Source: Geoglobus sp. (GTDB lineage: Archaea > Halobacteriota > Archaeoglobi > Archaeoglobales > Archaeoglobaceae). From it: a stretch of DNA of 5,024 nt. The first letter of the stretch is position 1; every line of letters starts with the position of its first letter. The position numbers and the translations under genes are program-made. Below the pieces are notes generated by a model. That model had not been told where the DNA came from and did no database searches. It worked only from the letters and a program-made list of their open reading frames with translations. Below, in pieces: positions 1 through 5,024 of this stretch. The DNA is taken from contig JALURI010000110.1 of the NCBI GenBank assembly GCA_027016965.1, positions 1 to 5,024 on the forward strand, given 5' to 3'.

Positions 1-619
1 ATAGACTTCTCTTTCCTGAATTGACAAACATTGGGAATGAAAGCCTTTCAGCACCTTTTTTTCTTACACAATACTCAACCTCAAGTGCAAGCTCATTTTC
101 GGTGATGCCGGGTTTTAAAAGATCCACCGCCACCTCAATTGCGTAATCTGCAAGTTTTCCAGCCCTTTTCATTAACTCAAGTTCATACCTGTCCTTGATC
201 TTTCTCAGAGGGGCAACAATCTGCTTGGCATCTACAACCTCCACATGTGGATTTGCCATCCTGAAGCGCTCTATAAGAAATGCGGGAGTTGAAAATTCCA
301 TCTCTACTGCAACAACAGGTGTATCCTTTTCCAGTGCATTTAAAAAGCCGATAACTGAGGAGAGCATCTGGGGAAGAGATCTGTATGATTTTGCCTCAAG
401 TCCTGTTTTTTTCTCAACCTCTTCCTTTTCCTCCTCAAAGACTATTGGAGCTGGATCTCCTTCAGAGGGAATGAGCATTCTTGGCTGTTTTCTTACATCT
501 CCTGTGAAATATCTGTAGTTTTCGAGGGAGAGGACAAGGAGGGCATCAACATCATTTTCCTGCATTAAACTCTGGACTTTTTTCACTCTTCTCCTGTAAA
601 CGTTTTTTGGAATCTGCAT
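1..619 (-). CDS. M24-family Xaa-Pro dipeptidase/aminopeptidase, N-terminal part (cut by window edge)
   Basis: This is the first 206 codons of a metallopeptidase expected to release an N-terminal residue before proline, or to split Xaa-Pro dipeptides, in the cytoplasm. Residues about 1-125 fit the creatinase N-terminal domain (DALLVLSLENYRYFTGD near residues 25-41). The M24 catalytic domain begins near residue 135, with the family signature LRKIKDRYELELMKRA (138-153) and LKPGITENELALEVE (168-182); SFPMFVNSG (194-202) matches the strand before the substrate pocket. The Asp/Asp/His/Glu/Glu metal ligands lie beyond the window edge, so activity cannot be judged. The family is usually about 350 aa. 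The ATG at 619 was chosen because the M24 N-terminus begins normally there and a TATA-like box lies about 29 bases upstream, implying a leaderless mRNA. A TTG three codons upstream is a less likely start. Family assignment is firm; dipeptidase versus aminopeptidase specificity is open. Confidence 0.9.
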   Translation of the reverse strand, partial: MQIPKNVYRRRVKKVQSLMQENDVDALLVLSLENYRYFTGDVRKQPRMLIPSEGDPAPIVFEEEKEEVEKKTGLEAKSYRSLPQMLSSVIGFLNALEKDTPVVAVEMEFSTPAFLIERFRMANPHVEVVDAKQIVAPLRKIKDRYELELMKRAGKLADYAIEVAVDLLKPGITENELALEVEYCVRKKGAERLSFPMFVNSGKRSL

Positions 620-640
620 TTCAAACAATAATGCTTTTGG

Positions 641-653
641 ATATATTTTAAAC
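641..653 (-). promoter_or_regulatory. TATA-like box of the M24 peptidase gene
   Basis: On the minus strand this reads GTTTAAAATATAT, close to the archaeal TATA consensus, preceded by a purine-rich stretch that could serve as a BRE for TFB. Its centre is about 28-29 bases before the ATG at 619, the distance at which archaeal transcription starts. The mRNA would therefore begin at or next to the start codon. No Shine-Dalgarno sequence is visible, which agrees with a leaderless transcript. Confidence 0.6.
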
Positions 654-669
654 TTCCCCAAAGGGAAAC

Positions 670-835
670 CTAAATTTATCAAGTTCGGCATGATCGCGAA
701 TCAACAGCATCGACCTTTTCTCCAGAAACACAGCGGGGCAGGAGAAAAGAACCCCAGTATCAGAAAATCGCCTTAAGGCGTCCTCCTGTTGGTATAGGTC
801 TTTCGAATGGTCTGCCGTAATTTGCAGTAAAACAG
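670..835. other. Intergenic stretch with self-complementary segments; possible small structured RNA
   Basis: This is the core of the 620-888 gap between two divergent genes. It looks richer in G+C than the flanking promoter DNA. Visible structure: CTTTTCTCC (715-723) pairs perfectly with GGAGAAAAG (741-749) around a 17-base loop; GGGG in that loop (735-738) can pair with CCCC at 752-755, giving an H-type pseudoknot; CGCCTTAAGGCG (769-780) is a perfect 12-base palindrome; CAGGAG (739-744) can alternatively pair with CTCCTG (783-788); CTGC (812-815) can pair with GCAG (824-827). A TATA-like TAAATTTAT (671-679) behind a purine-rich GGGAAA could start a plus-strand transcript near 700. No tRNA, SRP RNA, RNase P RNA or clear box C/D signature was recognised, and no convincing reading frame is present. 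It may equally be a regulatory spacer shared by the two flanking genes. Confidence 0.25.
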
Positions 836-853
836 AAGAGAGAGAAAAAGGAG

Positions 854-867
854 AAATATTTAAATTA
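854..867 (+). promoter_or_regulatory. TATA-like box of the polytopic membrane protein gene
   Basis: The stretch contains TTTAAATTA (859-867) preceded by the purine run AGAGAAAAAGGAGAAA, a plausible BRE. The centre lies about 27 bases before the ATG at 889, so transcription should begin at or just before the start codon. No ribosome binding site lies in the usual window ahead of 889. The GGAG at 849-853 is too far away and would lie outside the transcript. Confidence 0.6.
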
Positions 868-888
868 ACTCCTGCAAAATATAGCCCA

Positions 889-1662
889 ATGAGAATGCAG
901 GACAGTCTTGTAACTCTGATTGCATTTTTCGTCGGGATTGCCCTCTTTGCCCTGTCTCTGTGGTCACTGTATACTGACTATCAGCTTGAAAGACCGGCTG
1001 AAAATATTGCGATAGATGTTATACTTATTATTTTCTCATCCATACTTGTAGGCGGCTCTCTCAATCTCAGGAAAAGACTTGCCGGATATGAAATCTCTGC
1101 AAATGCTGCATTCAATGAAATAATATATTCAAAACTCAAACCAATACTCGAAGAGGTTGCAATTGCGATAGTTGAAATTAACAGACTCTCCAAACGAGTT
1201 GAGAGAGTGGAGAACAAGATCTCAGTTATCGAAGATCTGGCAACAACCCAGAGACTGACACCGGAACAGAAAATAAACTTTTACTTCAAATCGGTTGTGG
1301 TTATGGTTTTTTACATAGGAATCTTCATCTTCATAACCCAGTATATCTTACCCTATGACCATCTCCTCTCATCCCTTCTCTTTCTTGTGTGGTGGGGATT
1401 CATAACTGCAGAGTTCAGACTGTTTGACAGGAGTGAAGCCCTTATAATGCTGGTAGCACCACCCCTTATTGTACCCTCACTTTATCTCATTCTCAGAACC
1501 CTTGCAGGGGTAGCCATAACCCACGGGATCATTTTTGTAGCTTCCGCTGTTTATGCATATTACTATTATTTGCTTGCCAGAAACCTTCAGTCTCAGGAGA
1601 AAGAAAGTCTGAGGGGAAAAATAAAGAACACGCTATCGAAAATGTTCTCAAAAAGTCAGTAA
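889..1662 (+). CDS. Hypothetical protein with about six membrane segments and a coiled-coil loop
   Basis: I do not recognise the family of this 257-aa protein. Hydrophobic segments lie at about residues 7-28, 40-57, 134-153, 159-176, 184-202 and 207-229. Between the second and third is a hydrophilic loop of about 75 residues; its residues 82-117 (IVEINRLSKRVERVENKIS is the core) have heptad-like spacing and should form a coiled coil, suggesting self-association or a protein partner. Basic residues around 61-63 and the Lys/Arg-rich tail (residues 237-257) place the loop and the C-terminus in the cytoplasm under the positive-inside rule. No catalytic motif, nucleotide-binding loop or metal-binding cluster is visible. 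ATG at 889 fits the TATA spacing; Met3 (895) is an alternative start. The gene is convergent with the signal peptidase operon, with 3 bases between stop codons, so no common transcription is implied. Confidence 0.8.
   Translation: MRMQDSLVTLIAFFVGIALFALSLWSLYTDYQLERPAENIAIDVILIIFSSILVGGSLNLRKRLAGYEISANAAFNEIIYSKLKPILEEVAIAIVEINRLSKRVERVENKISVIEDLATTQRLTPEQKINFYFKSVVVMVFYIGIFIFITQYILPYDHLLSSLLFLVWWGFITAEFRLFDRSEALIMLVAPPLIVPSLYLILRTLAGVAITHGIIFVASAVYAYYYYLLARNLQSQEKESLRGKIKNTLSKMFSKSQ
1612..1656 (-). terminator. Candidate U-rich termination zone of the leftward operon
   Basis: After the signal peptidase stop codon the minus-strand transcript would read GACTTTTTGAG and then TTCTTTATTTTTCCCC, inside the 3' end of the convergent gene. 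Short U tracts without a hairpin are the usual archaeal terminators. The opposite transcript meets only a weaker pyrimidine-rich stretch (plus strand 1667-1686). Since only 3 bases separate the stops, both transcripts must run into each other's coding sequence before ending. Confidence 0.3.
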
Positions 1663-1665
1663 AAT

Positions 1666-2334
1666 CTATTTGATCTCTCTTATTGTAACATAAATGTATG
1701 CGGAGATTCCAATAATTATCACAGCGAGGGCATACTGTCTCATGGCGTCGATCAGTTTTTTATAAAACAGGTACTCCTGTCCGTAAGGTCCAATATCTCT
1801 CATCTCTCTTGCATCAAGAATAAAATAGTTTCCAACACCCTTAACCACAATTGGCTTTCCAAAGATCAGAATCGCTTTTCCAATAATGGCATCCTTGGTT
1901 ATTGGGTCACCATCAGGGCCGGAAGCATCTCCTCCCGTGTAAACCTTGTCTCCGCTGATCTTCAGAACTCTGTGAGTTACTGAATATCCAAATTCCTCAC
2001 TGACAAACATGACTATGTCCCCTTCTTTCGGTTCTTTGAAAATCGTCTGGACCAGAACTATGTCTCCTCTCTCAAATGTCGGGGACATGCTGTTTGAAAG
2101 TACTGCAGCAAAAAAAATCTTCATTGTGAGACCAAGATAAACAATCACAATGAAAATGACAATTTCAATACCTGCTATTATCAGTATGGCTCTTTTACTT
2201 TTAAATATTCTTTTCACAATCTCATTTGCGCCTGTTTTGGTGTTTGAAACTCTCAGATTGACTTCAAGATCATCCCTGTGGAGGTAAACCAAATACGCTC
2301 CAGCCAGTCCCATGATTATCAGGAACTCAATCAC
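1666..2334 (-). CDS. Archaeal (Sec11-like) signal peptidase I
   Basis: This 222-aa membrane serine protease should cut signal peptides from exported proteins on the outer face of the membrane (family S26B). The nucleophile lies in LSNSMSPTFERGDIV (79-93), most likely Ser82. VTHRV (119-123) supplies His121 in place of the bacterial Lys, and GGDASGPDGDPI (134-145) supplies the conserved Asp residues (136, with 141 or 143). GDIVMF (105-110) is the usual box between them. Membrane segments are predicted at about 3-18, 49-69 and 202-217, with a Lys/Arg-rich loop at 33-48 that should be cytoplasmic, putting the catalytic domain outside. The N-terminal helix plus loop is an addition compared with minimal archaeal enzymes. 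The GTG at 2334 is chosen because a GGTGA ribosome binding site lies 4 bases before it; Met8 (2313) is the alternative. It is the last gene of a three-gene operon starting with a surface protein, a likely substrate. Family assignment is firm; a dedicated role is inferred. Confidence 0.93.
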   Translation of the reverse strand: MIEFLIIMGLAGAYLVYLHRDDLEVNLRVSNTKTGANEIVKRIFKSKRAILIIAGIEIVIFIVIVYLGLTMKIFFAAVLSNSMSPTFERGDIVLVQTIFKEPKEGDIVMFVSEEFGYSVTHRVLKISGDKVYTGGDASGPDGDPITKDAIIGKAILIFGKPIVVKGVGNYFILDAREMRDIGPYGQEYLFYKKLIDAMRQYALAVIIIGISAYIYVTIREIK

Positions 2335-2338
2335 AGTC

Positions 2339-2344
2339 TCACCC
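2339..2344 (-). promoter_or_regulatory. Ribosome binding site of the signal peptidase gene, overlapping the upstream stop codon
   Basis: On the minus strand GGGTGA lies 4 bases before the GTG at 2334 and includes the TGA stop of the 82-aa gene. GGTGA matches the archaeal anti-Shine-Dalgarno region. It supports the GTG start and suggests re-initiation by ribosomes finishing the preceding gene. Confidence 0.6.
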
Positions 2345-2587
2345 TACAATAGCAATTACAAGTCTGATGAACACGTAGAGAATTACAATGTCTATCAGCA
2401 GGGCAATCGAATCTTTTGTAAACTGAATTTTTTTTCGGGGTTCATATTCCTGGAAATCATTCCTGTATTCTCTTATAATAGCCTCCACAATCTCCATGGG
2501 GAGCCCCGTTCTGTTTGATATTTTTTCAGGATCTGATTTTCCTCTCCTCAATTCTTTGAGAATTTTTATCTCGTAATCAGACATCAT
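2339..2587 (-). CDS. Small membrane-anchored protein with helix-turn-helix-like N-terminus
   Basis: The 82-aa product has two parts. Residues 4-42 look like a compact helical DNA-binding-type domain: a first helix YEIKILKELRRG, then DPEKISNRTGLP as a helix-turn motif, then MEIVEAIIREYRND as a possible recognition helix; this pattern recalls winged-helix proteins in archaea. Residues 43-58 are a charged linker (EYEPRKK), and residues 59-81 form one hydrophobic membrane helix ending the protein. The N-terminus should face the cytoplasm. Its ATG overlaps the stop of the upstream surface protein gene (ATGA-type 4-base overlap), and it ends 4 bases before the signal peptidase start, so all three products are probably made together. 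A second ATG (2584) directly follows the first. It could be a membrane-tethered regulator of the locus or a peptidase accessory; DNA binding is inferred only from sequence pattern. Confidence 0.8.
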   Translation of the reverse strand: MMSDYEIKILKELRRGKSDPEKISNRTGLPMEIVEAIIREYRNDFQEYEPRKKIQFTKDSIALLIDIVILYVFIRLVIAIVG

Positions 2588-4407
2588 TTTCTCATGTACA
2601 TTCTCAGAATTATCAGCACTGCCAGCACTCCTGCCAGAATTGTTATCAGTGTGGGGTCTCGTTTTGCCGGTTTTTCTTGTGAGGGTGTAGGTGTTTTTGT
2701 CACATTCTCTTCTTTTGTAACATTTCTGGCAAAGAATACTTTGGAAACAGATGTGTCGTCAAGCACAACCTTGTATGACCCCTCTTTCTCAGGCACATAC
2801 TCGAACACTATGTGCTTCTTTTCTCCCTGAAATATCCTGAGAGTCTGGTTGTAAACAATTATGTCATTTATTCTGACAAAAACATCTGCAATTCCTGCTC
2901 CACCTTCATTTTTCACGTCAAATGAGATTTTTACAGGATTACCAACCTCAACTATGAACTCGCTGATACTCAGATTTGAATACTTCAATTCAGGAGGGAG
3001 TTTAAGCTCTGTCTTGATTCGGATGGATACGGTTTTATTTATTGTTGTCAGGTCGTAAAATGTCCTTTCCAGCTCTGTTGCATTTCTCATACCGTATTCC
3101 TCTGTAATAGAGCTAATCTCAAAGTAATAATCACTTACATCTATGACCAGCTTACCCCCATCTTTAAGGTATTCCTGAAGCCTTTCAAGCTGTGGATTGC
3201 TGGTAACGTATATCAGGATGTCAGTTCTGTCCAGCTCATAGTCCGAAACCACCCCCACATAATCAACCGGAGCCTGATTGAGGTCCCTGATGTACTCTAT
3301 CAGATTTTTGAGAGTTTCATCTGCCCTCGGATCACTAAGGTAGTACAGCCCAATTTTCATAGTCTCACTGTTGTTTCCATTTTTCCAGAAATAGGCAATT
3401 ATGTTGGTCAGTGTTTTGGCAGCGTTATCCCGATTCATGTTATACTCTTTTTCAAAATCGAATTTGGGAGTCTTTTCATCAAGTCCACTCACCCCTCCGC
3501 TGCCGAGAACGTAGTTATTGGGAGACAAAATTAAAACCCCATCTCCGAAAGCTCCAATCATTACTGGTTTTTTAAACAGATAGGGTTTTACGTAGATTGG
3601 CAAAGTTGAAACCTTTCGGTAATTGGTCCATTCTGGAACGAGCTCAAGTCTGTAGTCTCCAACTTCAAGCTGGGGAACTGAAAATTCAACCCTCGTTGAA
3701 CTGTAGGGCTCAAGAATTATTCTTTTTTTGGAAAAAAAATCTCTGTTAATGAGAAAATTCAAGTAAAAATCCACTTTTTCATTTCCTGCGTTAAAAACGC
3801 TAACCTGAAGTGTGTTGTTCATACCCTCTGGAAGCACGGAAGCTTTTAATCCTGAATCAAACAGGTATATCTCTGGCACCACATCATCGAGAACGCGGAA
3901 TTTTATTTCTTTCTTTTTGTAATCTACCTCACTCCTTGGGAGTCTAAAAACATCGACCTTTGCATTTCCGCTCTTTATCAGATTATCAAAAAATGACCTG
4001 TAATCCTCATATGTTGCTGAGCTATTCAGAACATCAAAAGCGTACAATTCAATCCTGTATTCTCCTGTTTTCCATCCGTCAGGAATCTTGAACTGATAAA
4101 CAGCATAAACCCTCTCTGTCCAGTCAGCACCTTTTTTTGAAATTACAGTTCCCGCAACAGGATAATCTTCCGGGTCATATACCACAAAAACGAAATCCAC
4201 TGCATAGGCTCTGTTGTGGTTTATTTTCTCTGCTTGAGAATAAACCTTAACTGTGTCACCAATCTGATAGTTGATGTTGTGGGGGATATATTTTCCATAA
4301 TCATCAACATGATCTACTAAGAAAACTGCAACATTTTCGATTGCAGATGCTGGGATTATCATTTGAAAAAAGAAGATTGCCGTCAACAAACAAATTATTC
4401 CCTTCAC
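2584..4407 (-). CDS. Secreted, membrane-anchored surface protein with Ig-like domains and a GATase1-like central domain
   Basis: This 607-aa protein has an N-terminal signal peptide (residues 1-22, cleavage likely after PASA) and a C-terminal membrane helix (585-601) with a short basic tail, so nearly all of it lies outside the cell. Residues 24-125 look like a beta-sandwich (YQFKIPDGWKTGEYRIELYA at 104-123). Residues 185-273 and 478-558 resemble CARDB/Ig-like domains (NAGNEKVDFYLNF; VGNPVKISFDVKNEGGAG). Between them, about 281-427, alternating strands and helices ending in DILIYVTSNPQLERLQEYL then KDGGKLVIDVSD resemble the glutamine-amidotransferase-like fold of DUF4350/ABC-auxiliary-type proteins; I see no catalytic Cys there. 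A Thr/Pro-rich linker (KTPTPSQEKP, 571-580) precedes the anchor. Nine N-X-S/T sequons suggest heavy glycosylation. The start is GTG at 4407, with a TATA-like block about 28 bases upstream and no ribosome binding site, so probably leaderless. It heads the operon with the 82-aa protein and signal peptidase. The exact function is unknown. Confidence 0.85.
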   Translation of the reverse strand: MKGIICLLTAIFFFQMIIPASAIENVAVFLVDHVDDYGKYIPHNINYQIGDTVKVYSQAEKINHNRAYAVDFVFVVYDPEDYPVAGTVISKKGADWTERVYAVYQFKIPDGWKTGEYRIELYAFDVLNSSATYEDYRSFFDNLIKSGNAKVDVFRLPRSEVDYKKKEIKFRVLDDVVPEIYLFDSGLKASVLPEGMNNTLQVSVFNAGNEKVDFYLNFLINRDFFSKKRIILEPYSSTRVEFSVPQLEVGDYRLELVPEWTNYRKVSTLPIYVKPYLFKKPVMIGAFGDGVLILSPNNYVLGSGGVSGLDEKTPKFDFEKEYNMNRDNAAKTLTNIIAYFWKNGNNSETMKIGLYYLSDPRADETLKNLIEYIRDLNQAPVDYVGVVSDYELDRTDILIYVTSNPQLERLQEYLKDGGKLVIDVSDYYFEISSITEEYGMRNATELERTFYDLTTINKTVSIRIKTELKLPPELKYSNLSISEFIVEVGNPVKISFDVKNEGGAGIADVFVRINDIIVYNQTLRIFQGEKKHIVFEYVPEKEGSYKVVLDDTSVSKVFFARNVTKEENVTKTPTPSQEKPAKRDPTLITILAGVLAVLIILRMYMRK

Positions 4408-4429
4408 AGTAACACTTACTGAACAAAAG

Positions 4430-4443
4430 AAATAAATAATTTA
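4430..4443. promoter_or_regulatory. Shared AT-rich TATA-like block for two divergent genes
   Basis: The 53-base gap between the GTG at 4407 (leftward) and the GTG at 4461 (rightward) contains one run of 14 A/T bases, AAATAAATAATTTA. Its centre, near 4436, is about 29 bases from the left start codon and about 25 from the right one. This suits a TATA box for leaderless transcripts in both directions. There is no room for a second promoter, so the two transcription units probably compete or are co-regulated here. Confidence 0.55.
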
Positions 4444-4460
4444 CCAGTTATGTCGAATAT

Positions 4461-5024
4461 GTGAAAGTCAGGGTAGTTGGATTTGCATTCCTCCTCATCA
4501 TCGCTTTGGTTTCGCTATCAAGTGGAGAAAACACAGACAACCCCCTTTATGAGAAATACAGGGGTATCCTATCTGAATGGCATAAAGCAAGAGTCTGCAT
4601 GCCATGTCATATCAATACCCTTTCTGGGAAGGAGCTTGAGAGATTCCTCTCCTGCACACCATGTCATAACCCTGACCTGAATTTGAACAAGCCAGAACAG
4701 CTTGCCAAAATCCATGATGTAGACGTGTGCATAAAATGCCATGTTGGAAGCCAGTACAATAGCAAAAATCTCGGTTTGAACGTGCATACACCCCATAAAG
4801 GCAAGGATTGCAGTCTCTGCCATGGTGGCGATGGCACAATTTCCAAACCTGATAAGAATCTCTGTACAGACTGCCATGGATCAAATCCCCATGCTGTTCA
4901 CAGTGAAAAGCTTGACAAAATATGCTTCGACTGTCACTCTGATTACATGAAAGACTACCTGCCCGAGATAAAAAAAGAGAAGCTGGTGAAAGCAATCCCA
5001 ACTCCAACACCGACTCCAGCTCCA
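4461..5024 (+). CDS. Hexaheme c-type cytochrome, exported, probably membrane-anchored (3' end outside window)
   Basis: The visible 188 residues begin with a signal peptide or anchor (KVRVVGFAFLLIIALVSLSSG, residues 2-22) and carry six CxxCH haem-attachment motifs: CMPCH (46), CTPCH (65), CIKCH (90), CSLCH (117), CTDCH (135) and CFDCH (155). Outside these there are exactly six other histidines (41, 85, 109, 112, 144, 147), enough to give each haem a second His ligand, as in bis-His electron-transfer cytochromes. From residue 179 the sequence becomes a Thr/Pro linker (PTPTPTPAP), so a C-terminal membrane helix probably follows beyond the edge. The protein should act outside the cytoplasmic membrane in electron transfer, for example with quinol oxidation or external acceptors; the partner cannot be named. 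GTG at 4461 is the only sensible start, since the frame is closed by TAA at 4437-4439 and the nearby ATGs lead to immediate stops. Confidence 0.92.
   Translation, partial: MKVRVVGFAFLLIIALVSLSSGENTDNPLYEKYRGILSEWHKARVCMPCHINTLSGKELERFLSCTPCHNPDLNLNKPEQLAKIHDVDVCIKCHVGSQYNSKNLGLNVHTPHKGKDCSLCHGGDGTISKPDKNLCTDCHGSNPHAVHSEKLDKICFDCHSDYMKDYLPEIKKEKLVKAIPTPTPTPAP

Noticed and set aside
195..518. 107-codon open frame on the plus strand
   Set aside because: It lies opposite the M24 peptidase, whose domain signatures are clear, and its Ser/Thr-rich product has no recognisable features.
690..776. 28-aa open frame in the 620-888 spacer
   Set aside because: It has no ribosome binding site, the TATA-like box at 671-679 is too close for a leaderless start, and the peptide shows no features.
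797..815. TTTCGAAT resembling the T-loop of a tRNA
   Set aside because: No pairing arms flank it (GGTC occurs as a direct repeat, not inverted), and no acceptor, D or anticodon arms can be drawn.
2584..2700. Archaeosortase-type C-terminal sorting signal in the surface protein
   Set aside because: The tail has a Thr/Pro linker, membrane helix and basic end, but no PGF-like tripeptide at the start of the helix, so a plain membrane anchor is more likely.
4450..4464. ATG codons just ahead of the cytochrome as alternative starts
   Set aside because: ATG at 4450 reaches a stop after four codons and ATG at 4459 is followed directly by TGA. Neither is in the cytochrome frame.
4569..5010. Long open frames on the minus strand opposite the cytochrome
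   Set aside because: They are antisense to a frame carrying six CxxCH motifs and a signal peptide. Their Cys/His-rich sequences are a by-product of the haem motifs on the other strand.
1..5024. Mobile elements, CRISPR arrays or defence genes
   Set aside because: No transposase or integrase motif, spaced repeat series or long terminal inverted repeat was seen on either strand.

Overview
The window reads as a chromosomal segment of a euryarchaeon, most likely a member of the Archaeoglobales (Archaeoglobus, Ferroglobus or Geoglobus). This assignment is an inference. It rests on an archaeal/eukaryotic-type signal peptidase with a Ser/His/Asp catalytic set, a membrane-anchored multiheme c-type cytochrome, TATA-like boxes about 25-29 bases ahead of start codons with no leader in between, GTG starts, and frequent AGA/AGG and ATA codons. 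No mobile element, CRISPR array, tRNA or rRNA was seen.

Left part (1-888). The 5' two-thirds or so of an M24-family Xaa-Pro dipeptidase/aminopeptidase gene runs leftward off the window edge (619 down to 1). A 269-base spacer separates it from a divergent gene at 889. The spacer holds a TATA-like box for each gene. Its middle part (about 670-835) has several self-complementary segments and may encode a small structured RNA.

Middle part (889-4407). A rightward gene encodes an unrecognised protein with about six membrane segments and a coiled-coil loop (889-1662). It meets, only 3 bases away, the end of a tight leftward three-gene operon running from 4407 to 1666. In transcription order the operon encodes a large secreted and membrane-anchored surface protein (607 aa), an 82-aa protein with a helix-turn-helix-like N-terminus and one C-terminal membrane helix, and an archaeal signal peptidase I. 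The first two genes overlap by 4 bases and the next pair is 4 bases apart, so translation is probably coupled.

Right part (4408-5024). A hexaheme c-type cytochrome with a signal peptide and the start of a Thr/Pro linker diverges from the operon and runs off the right edge. Only 53 bases separate the two start codons. One AT-rich block in the middle sits at the right distance to serve as TATA box in both directions.

How the genes may work together (inference). The surface protein and the cytochrome share a promoter region and the same plan: signal peptide, ectodomain, Thr/Pro linker, then (seen in one, expected in the other) a C-terminal membrane anchor. With a signal peptidase in the same operon as the surface protein, the locus looks like a small cell-surface display module, possibly connected with electron transfer outside the cytoplasmic membrane. 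The 82-aa protein could be a membrane-tethered regulator or an accessory of the peptidase.
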